From the NCBI RefSeq assembly GCF_016097555.1, contig NC_054704.1, positions 96,827,405-96,891,404 of the forward strand: a stretch of 64,000 nt of DNA, read 5' to 3'. The DNA is from Gigantopelta aegis (lineage: Eukaryota > Mollusca > Gastropoda > Neomphalida > Peltospiridae). Position numbers and translations under genes: made by a program. Position 1 is the first letter of the stretch; each line of letters begins with the position of its first letter. Positions 57,701-64,000 of the stretch are shown in pieces. The notes under the pieces were generated by a model. That model saw only the letters and a program-made list of their open reading frames with translations. It had not been told where the DNA came from and did no database searches.

Positions 57701-58670
57701 TATGAAATTCAGAACATTAGAAATATCTTACTTTTGTGAAAGTTTTCCTCCAAATACTTGACTCGTTTCCAAAGTTGATCGGTTGTTGTTTCGAAAAAGG
57801 AATCGGAGGTTAATGGAAACCTAAATACATCTGTAATTGAACAAACATCTTTCAAATGTATATGCACTGTAGTATATCAAAGAAACATAAACACATGTAC
57901 GTATGTATGTATGTATATATATATATATGTATGTATGTATTGATGTATGAATATCTATATATTGTATGTATGTCGATGTTGACTGTTACATACATATTAA
58001 CGCACCGAATCGCCCGCACCTTGCAGATTTCGACACGATTTCGACTACCGAGTCATTCGTAAAGAAGAATATTCTTTAACCGAACCATATGTATGAAGTA
58101 TACAAACTACGAGGTCGATCCCGCTTACGAGCATGACACAGTGCACAAGCCTGGCACTGGCTAGTATGTATTGATGTGTGAATATCTATATATTGTACCG
58201 GCCTCGGTGGCGTCGTGGTTAGACCATCGGTCTACAGGCTGGTAGGTACTGGGTTCGGATCCCAGTCGAGACATGGGATTTTTAATCCAGGTACCGACTC
58301 CAAACCCCGAGTGAGTGGTCCGCAAGGCTCAATGGGTAGGTGTAAACCACTTGCACCGACCAGTGATCCATAACTGGTTCAACAAAGGCCATGGTTTGTC
58401 CTATCCTGCCTGTGGGAAGCGCAAATAAAAGATGCCTTGCTGCTAATCGGAAAGAGTAGCCCATGTAGTGGCGACAGCGGGTTTCCTCTCAAAATCTGTG
58501 TGGTCCTTAACCATATGTCTGACGCCATATAACCGTAAATAAAATGTGTTGGGTGCGTCGTTAAATAAAACATTTCTTTCTTTCTATATATTGTATGTAT
58601 GTCGGGTTTGACTATTACACACATAGATGTTAACGCACTGGCGCAGGGGATAATTAAATAATTATATGTA

Positions 58671-58708
<38 letters not shown>

Positions 58709-60642
58709 GTATAGCATTTAGTGTAGAGTATTAATACATTATGGTCTACTCATTTTGTAACTTACGGTAGGTTCATACAAGCCCATAAAACTTTGCAGTA
58801 AACTAATGCGTTCTACGGTAACACTAGTAATATAATATCTGCACATTATCCGCCGTAGAACGAATGCGTATTACGCATACATTTAGCGGTCTTATGTGAA
58901 CCTAGCTTTATAATACTAACATGTAAACAGTAGCTAATCTGAGATAAAGTAAATTAGCAGGATTGATGCTTTAAAAAAAAAAAAAAAAAAATTACGAAAT
59001 ATAATGTATCTGTGTTCCCCACACCTCTGCATATTCCAAGAACGATCATTAAGTATACACGTCGGTCACACAAAATTAATTTTGCGTAGCCTATTTTTCG
59101 TTCCCGCATTAAATTTAAGACGTCATTTTCATACACAAAAAGCAAATGAGTTACATTAAGTCATTTTTGCATAACCGATAAAGAGGTTACGCAAATGTCC
59201 AATTCTCAGAGGTCTGTTCTTTAACTGCTACAACCTGACTTCATTTCTTTTCTTTGATCTTCTTTCGATTTTCCTTCCACCATTTCCACAGTGACCCCGT
59301 GTTTCGCCATCAACCGAGCCACGTCCGGTTCAATCGTCAAGGCACTGGTTATCGAGTCTAGAGAAAAGGCTAACCCAGACTCTGGGTCATTTGCTGACTG
59401 GTCATCTGCAAACAGAAACAGACACATATTATTTTCGTAGTATGTATATATGGTATCGTCAATATCACATATTAGGAATACAAATTTAATTATACGAGCC
59501 TCTGGTGAGCATAAAACAATCTCAAGCCTAATGAAACGCGTTTTTGTAACCTGTATACGCAAATTTAATTCCAGTCAACCATTACTCTATATTCAAATAG
59601 GGTACATTTATACAGATGTTACTACCAGAGCGTGTTTCCGTATCGTCAGTATCATATATTAGGAATAAAAATTGTATTATACGAGTCTCTGGCGATACCA
59701 AAACACAAGAGGGTAATAATTTCTTTATCATATAATCTCTAGCTTAATACAACGTGCTTTGTAAACTATATACGCAAATTTAATTCCAGTCAGACATTAC
59801 TCGATATTCAAATGACGTGACACGTGTCTTTTTGAATGGAAATAACGTCAAACGTGTATGACGTTATTCTGGATATCCTTAGATCTGACTACACGGTTCA
59901 CTTCCGGGTGAAAGTTAATTCATTACGGTCCACTACAGTTGCTAATAATTGTAACACATGCTGTTTACTTTTAGTACTCGCAGAAGAATTAAAGGGACTA
60001 GTTATTTTATATACCAGGTCCACTGGCTGCATTTTACCCATGAGGTTTTGAAATATTATGCATTTACTTTTGCAAACATGAGTATGAAGAAGAGCGGATG
60101 CTCGGAATGATCTGGTTCCTCTGCGATGCCTAAAACACATACTACAGTCACAGTGGTCCATGTAGCAAAACATTGAGACGGAAATGTTGTCAATGTTTTA
60201 GAAAACATAAATAAAGGTATAAACAAACCCTTTAAAATGGTATATGTCATTGGTGTCAACGAGAATCCGTTCTATTAGCAATTTGGTTTTGAAGTTGAAC
60301 AATTTAACGCAGGTTTTAATGGCATATAGCAGCTGTGTAATGAGGCCTTAGATAAAAATAAACTAGTACTTAACGTGTTTTGTTTTCTGAACGCTGTGTA
60401 AAGTTGCTATTGAAATGTTTTTGTTTGATGACTATGAATGGATACATCATGGAGTGTCACCGTAGTACGACTGTTTTAATGCCAATAAACGTAGTGCCGT
60501 GACCTCGATTAGTTAAGTTGCCTCGACTAATTTACATCTAATTTGCAAAGTTATCAAAATCTTAAAGTATGTGATCTGAAAAAGATCACATACTTTGATT
60601 GCACTAAAAATGTAAGATATTATATGATAAATAAATAAATAA

Positions 60643-60696
<54 letters not shown>

Positions 60697-62754
60697 ACTT
60701 TTTAATTACTTCAGCGTCAGACATCTCAGATGGCGTCAAACACGCATCCGCTGACAAACTATAAACATATTTATTTTGTTTTCCGACAACACTAGAGCAC
60801 ATTGATTTATTAATTATCAGCTATTGGATGTCAAACATTTGGTAATTTTGACATATAGTCTTAGAAATCAAACCTGTTACCTTTTTTCATTAGTAGCAAG
60901 GGATCTTTTATGTGGTATACCAGTCGTGGTGCACTGGTTGGGTCGAGAAATAGCCCATTGATTTACTTAAAATAGTCGTATTACTCGGTTCTGTCCTTGA
61001 GTGCTATCATTGTGTACCAGGGGCAGGACGTAGCCCAGTGGTAAAAGCGCTCGCTTGATACGCGGTCGGTTCGGGATCGATCCCCGTCGGTATATATTAT
61101 TGCATGAGCTGGAGTGCTATACAGAATTTATGAAACCAGTTTGACAAACTGATTAAAATTAGCTTCACTGGTTAATAGTAAACATGATTTCAATCAAATT
61201 GCGAGTTTGGGATGGAATGAATGAATGAATGGATGTTTAACGACACCCCAGCACGAAAAATACATCGGCTATTGGGTGTCAAACTATGGTAAATGCAAAA
61301 CAAATTTGTTGATCAACATGAATATAAAAAGTAAAGAGTCAAATAAAAACACAGTGTAAAGAACTGTGCAAAAATACAAATATCACAGATAGATACTGAC
61401 TTTTATTCAAAATTTTAATTATATCTCGAAGAAAAAGAGGGGATTTGTGCTGTATTGGCCATTCTCAAAGAGAATGTTACACCCCTGCACAACGGTGAGG
61501 TTACAGCACGCGCAGGGGAGTTTGGGATGGAGAGCGAAGGGTGTAAAACAGTTCTCAAACGAGTTTCATATATTTCGTATGGCATTCCAGCGAATGTTAT
61601 AATTTATTTATTATTCACAAACTATGATTCTGAACAAACGTTAAATATGATTGTAATCGCTTCACAATCAGCGTTAATAACATTAAGCCATGTCAATTAC
61701 AATGACGTGGAATGATGCCAATTTCAGAAACCGGGACTATCGCCAGGCTGGATAATATGCAGAGGCGTCTCGTGAAGTCAGTAGTGTGCTGTAACAGTTT
61801 TCGAGGTACTGTTATGACCCAGGCAATAAAGATAGCCGCAGCGTGGGGAAAATACGACATTTATGTAACGGCTTATTAATATTAATGAATGAATGAATGA
61901 ATGAATGAATGAATTAATGCATGCATTCATTCATTCATTCATACATTCATTCCCTTTAACCATGCGAGTTACAGTCGCTAGCGATGGGATCATCACAAAG
62001 GTGGCAGAGTTAGACGTCGTTCCAGCGAAGGAATGGGACGATTGAATACACATACATGTATATAGTAATAAATGGCCGTCTGTTTCATAGGGTTCTAAGA
62101 CAGATTCCTGTTAGGGTTAAAGAATTGGGTTGGTTTTATCGTCAGTTTGAATTTTCATTTTGGACATACATCAGTATCCTGGCATACATTGTTATAGCTG
62201 TGATATTGTGTCATATCATTACTTCTAGTTTGTCACGGTTAGCTACACAGAATGATAACTAACCCCGAACCTAGAGCTCTGCCCTATTGGTGATACCTAT
62301 AGACAACATTTTGGTTACTGCTACATACGCAATACCACAACAATCAGCAGTTAAAATACATTTCATAATTATACATATATTTGGACCCTTTGGTTTTTAC
62401 CTGAGGCTATCATGTCTTGGTGGAAACTCTGTAGTCGCATAACACGAGATTTGAAGTCAGCATCTTCTTTTGGTGGTGGTTTCTTGTCTAGAAACGTCAC
62501 CATATTCGCCGAAATGGGGTCGCTCTGTGTGTTCAGTTGGTCTTTTATCTGTGTCTGAAGTTCTTTCTCCAGTGTGCCAAATCACAACCAATATATACTG
62601 TCTGATAAATAAGAAAGAAACACGCCAGGGCAAAGGTCTCACGAAACATCTTGTTGTTTCTTCATAAAAGGTTTCGATTCTAGTGTGCTACCTGTCGGTT
62701 CAGACCGCTTTATACTTAACTTTCTTCGTATTTGGCTGGCGTGTCCTCTAGAAG
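54553..62754 (-). CDS. Multi-exon gene: coiled-coil/linker plus EGF-like domains (partial)
   Basis: Inferred exons in coding order: 62692-62754, about 62401-62562, 59235-59405, 57732-57830, 55764-55889, 54553-54678. All have GT/AG borders and all are phase 1 at both ends, so lengths are multiples of three. The first four encode charged, partly helical sequence (IRRKLSIKRSE; IKDQLNTQSD; TSALTIEPDVARLMAKHG; DQLWKRVKYLEENFHK). The fifth encodes an EGF module (DPCSASPCANGGVCSVKG...CRWDYTGDNC). The sixth encodes a calcium-binding EGF (DVDECSLGTHNC...GSFVCICRKGF). An extracellular or membrane protein is likely. Neither start nor end is seen: the gene probably runs on both ways, past the gap. Weak points: the acceptor of the second exon has a poor pyrimidine tract, and 59235-59405 could instead be a last exon ending at a stop at 59221. 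The EGF exons are secure; the linkage is inference. Confidence 0.62.
54700..54732. repeat. (CA)n microsatellite
   Basis: About 14 CA dinucleotides in the intron just upstream of the calcium-binding EGF exon. Confidence 0.9.
54978..55049. repeat. (CTT)n microsatellite
   Basis: About 24 CTT triplets with one CGT. Poly-Phe or poly-Glu frames here are artefacts. Confidence 0.95.
55260..55460. mobile_element. Short TIR element with G/C runs
   Basis: Starts 'cagggccgtaccct' and ends 'agggtacggccctg', perfect 14-bp inverted ends, with G and C homopolymers just inside. Related in style to 12804-12972. In an intron of the EGF gene. Confidence 0.8.
56386..56710. repeat. Direct duplication flanking a SINE fragment
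   Basis: 'gtagaatgaaacagccccttg' type sequence at 56386-56486 recurs at 56566-56710 ('caaaccacgagcaaatgt' / 'caaaccacgagcatatgt'). Between the copies is a 3' SINE fragment (56487-56565, tail 2). Confidence 0.65.
57115..57366 (+). mobile_element. tRNA-derived SINE (tail 1), head missing
   Basis: From 'ctatttctcgttccagctag' to the tail 'gcgtcgtgaaataaaacatt' and (TTCC)n end. In an intron of the EGF gene, opposite strand. Confidence 0.88.
57936..58640. repeat. Local duplication, one copy split by a SINE
   Basis: 57936-58012 ('gtatgtattgatgtatgaat' ... 'gttaacgcac'-like end) recurs at 58165-58196 and continues at 58588-58635, with the SINE in between. The SINE is absent from the first copy. Confidence 0.75.
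58197..58588 (+). mobile_element. tRNA-derived SINE (head B, tail 1), full length
   Basis: Head 'ccggcctcggtggcgtcgtg' with B box 'gggttcggatcc', shared core, and tail type 1 ('gtgcgtcgttaaataaaaca') with (TTTC)n end. Flanked by 'tatatattgta'. The best preserved copy in the window. Confidence 0.93.
59449..59560. repeat. Dispersed repeat R1, partial copy
   Basis: 'ggtatcgtcaatatcacata' to 'aatttaattccagtcaacca', as at 13381 and 59637. Located immediately upstream (coding sense) of the 59235-59405 exon. Confidence 0.7.
59637..60632. repeat. Dispersed repeat R1, copy 2, with internal insert
   Basis: 59637-59885 and 60340-60632 match consecutive parts of the copy at 13381-13960. About 450 bp of unrelated sequence lies between them, with no recognised ends. 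The last part includes a short hairpin 'gtatgtgatct...agatcacatac'. Confidence 0.65.
60636..60694. repeat. (AAAT)n-(TA)n microsatellite
   Basis: Four AAAT units then about 22 TA dinucleotides, at the end of repeat R1. Confidence 0.9.
60775..60962 (-). mobile_element. SINE (tail 2), internally shortened
   Basis: Tail 'cgacaacactagagcacatt', core 'tagcaagggatcttttatgt' then a jump to 'accagtcgtggtgcactgg'. The head is missing. Confidence 0.8.
61020..61092 (+). repeat. Isolated SINE head A (tRNA-like part only)
   Basis: 'gacgtagcccagtggtaaaa' (A box) and 'cgggatcgatccccgtcggt' (B-box region) in plus orientation, followed by unrelated sequence rather than the SINE core. Confidence 0.8.
61148..61175. 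repeat. Solo end of the MULE-like MITE
   Basis: 'ctgattaaaattagcttcac' matches the terminal repeat of the elements at 15392 and 33128. No partner end was found nearby. Confidence 0.55.
61212..61400. repeat. Dispersed repeat 'tail 3', longest copy
   Basis: 'gaatgaatgaatggatgttt' followed by 'ggctattgggtgtcaaacta', 'cagtgtaaagaactgtgcaa' and 'tatcacaga'; the same order occurs at 28695-29010. Confidence 0.65.
61883..61951. repeat. Inverted tetranucleotide repeat (GAAT)n-(ATTC)n
   Basis: About seven GAAT units are mirrored by about six ATTC units around 'atgcatgcat', giving a near-perfect palindrome. Confidence 0.9.
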
Positions 62755-63450
62755 CTGTAATAGAATCGCGTGACTGTTCGGAAATAAAGCCCCCCCCACA
62801 AAAAAAAAAAAAAAAAAAAAGAGGCGAGAATGGAGGAGCCAATGGCTGCTGATTATGTCAACTAATTATATATAGTGGCATAACAAAATGATTTCAGAAA
62901 TTAGAGGCGAATCGTTGTGACACTTACTGTATTGCATCAATTAGCCTATCAGCATTAGAGTTTAACTTAAATAAATGCATTTTGTTGAAACTTGATGACT
63001 GTATTTCTAAGACGTTTTCCGTATTGATTTCACTAACGAGGAATAATTATTTGCAATATTGCGTGATATGCCACATTTACGTCATTATTCTTTCCGCTAA
63101 TGGAGCCAGTACGTGGGAAACATATAGAAAGTATGCAGAGTAACTTTTCAACTATAATTTTATTTAAATTGACTGTTTTTAGCAGTCAACGAGCTCTGTC
63201 CTGTGCTAGTAGTGATTCAATAAACTAGTCTTGAAGTAACAGTCCTGTATTTGGCGATAGGGGAAGATATATTGTACAATAAATTATCTCTTCTGAAGTG
63301 GCTATAGAAGAGGCACTAGATAGATTCATGGAATCAATCAATATTTTACGAAACCAATCGACCCTCGGGCCTGCATTGTACAAAGATACGGTATTGACCA
63401 TGGCTAGCAATTTTGTCGCTCAGATTCCTGGATAACGTTTCTATGCTTAC

Positions 63451-64000
63451 AGTTAATCTGTTAAAGCGGGTTTTAGCTGTGCCAGTAAGGCATCATGTGT
63501 TTGATATGTTAGTTAATCTGTTAAAGCGGGTTTTAGCTGTGCCAATAAGGCATCATGTGTTTGATATGTCAGTGAATCTGTTAAAGCGGGTTTTAGCTGT
63601 GCCAGTAAGGCATCGTGTGTTTGATATGTCAGTTAATCTGTTAAAGCGGGTTTTAGCTGTGCCAGTAAGGCATCGTGTGTTTGATATGACAGTTAATCTG
63701 TTAAAGCGGGTTTTAGCTGTGCCAGTAAGGCATCGTGTGTTTGATATGACAGTTAATCTGTTAAAGCGGGTTTTAGCTGTGCCAGTAAGGCATCGTGTGT
63801 TTGATATGACAGTTAATCTGTTAACGCGGGTTTTAGCTGTGCCAGTAAGGCATCGTGTGTTTGATATGTCAGTTAATCTGTTAACGCGGGTTTTAGCTGT
63901 GCCAGTAAGGCATCGTGTGTTTGATATGTCAGTTAATCTGTTAACGCGGGTTTTAGCTGTGCCAGTAAGGCATCATGTGTTTGATATGACAGTTAATCTG
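63451..64000. repeat. 60-bp tandem repeat, at least 9 copies, open at right edge
   Basis: The unit starts 'agttaatctgttaaagcggg' and includes 'ttttagctgtgcc' and 'tgtttgatatg'. Nine full copies (63451-63990) plus the start of a tenth. Variants: 'ttaaagcg' in the first six copies against 'ttaacgcg' in the last three; 'catcat' against 'catcgt'. Confidence 0.97.

Noticed and set aside
60056-60160. Possible extra exon of the EGF gene (minus strand, EEPDHSEHP)
   Set aside because: Acceptor and donor do not give the phase 1-1 pattern of the other exons; coding character is weak.
61455-61715. 86-residue open frame on the plus strand
   Set aside because: No recognisable domain; the surrounding sequence looks repetitive and unspliced. 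Not supported as a gene.
63451-64000. CRISPR-like or coding repeat array
   Set aside because: Constant 60-bp unit without spacers; stop codons occur in the unit and no long frame is kept.

Overview
The window is nuclear DNA of a multicellular animal, most likely a mollusc and plausibly a marine gastropod. It has phase-conserved introns, no operons, many microsatellites, and dozens of tRNA-derived SINE copies of a kind familiar from mollusc genomes. A Gypsy-type LTR element carries its integrase ahead of reverse transcriptase. The organism call is inference, since no species marker was seen. One assembly gap (Ns) lies at 53795-53994.

Layout, left to right. (1) 1-3507: intergenic, with a SINE and microsatellites. 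(2) 3508-14267, plus strand: a five-exon gene for a secreted C-type lectin with a C-terminal PAN/apple-like tail. Its introns hold a Tc1/mariner transposon, several non-autonomous elements and a perfect 56-bp-arm palindrome. (3) 14268-19740: intergenic, with two nested-transposon sites (a 9-bp-TSD MITE inside a SINE, and a hAT-like element inside another SINE). (4) 19746-21218, minus strand: an intact single-exon LRRC71-like leucine-rich-repeat gene. (5) 21260-28428: SINEs, a G/C-run foldback, a 74-bp tandem array and probable 3' UTR. (6) 28429-37993, minus strand: the C9orf72 orthologue in eight coding exons, 484 codons, with a LINE tail, minisatellite and MITEs in its introns. A small two-TM protein gene lies just upstream (38360-38617). 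(7) 39000-45744: a 46-bp repeat array split by a hAT-like and a TTAA-flanked element, then mostly anonymous DNA. (8) 45745-53309, minus strand: a full-size Gypsy element of the Gmr1-like type with about 1.25-kb LTRs. (9) 54553-62754, minus strand: part of a multi-exon gene encoding a coiled-coil/linker region followed by EGF-like modules, all inferred exons being phase 1-1. (10) 63451-64000: a 60-bp tandem array running off the right edge.

The host genes are not obviously related to one another. The lectin and the EGF-domain protein look like extracellular recognition or adhesion proteins. LRRC71 is linked to cilia, and C9orf72 is a DENN-family regulator of membrane traffic and autophagy. Exon borders were placed by eye from GT/AG sites, phase and family alignment recalled from memory. 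No database search was run.
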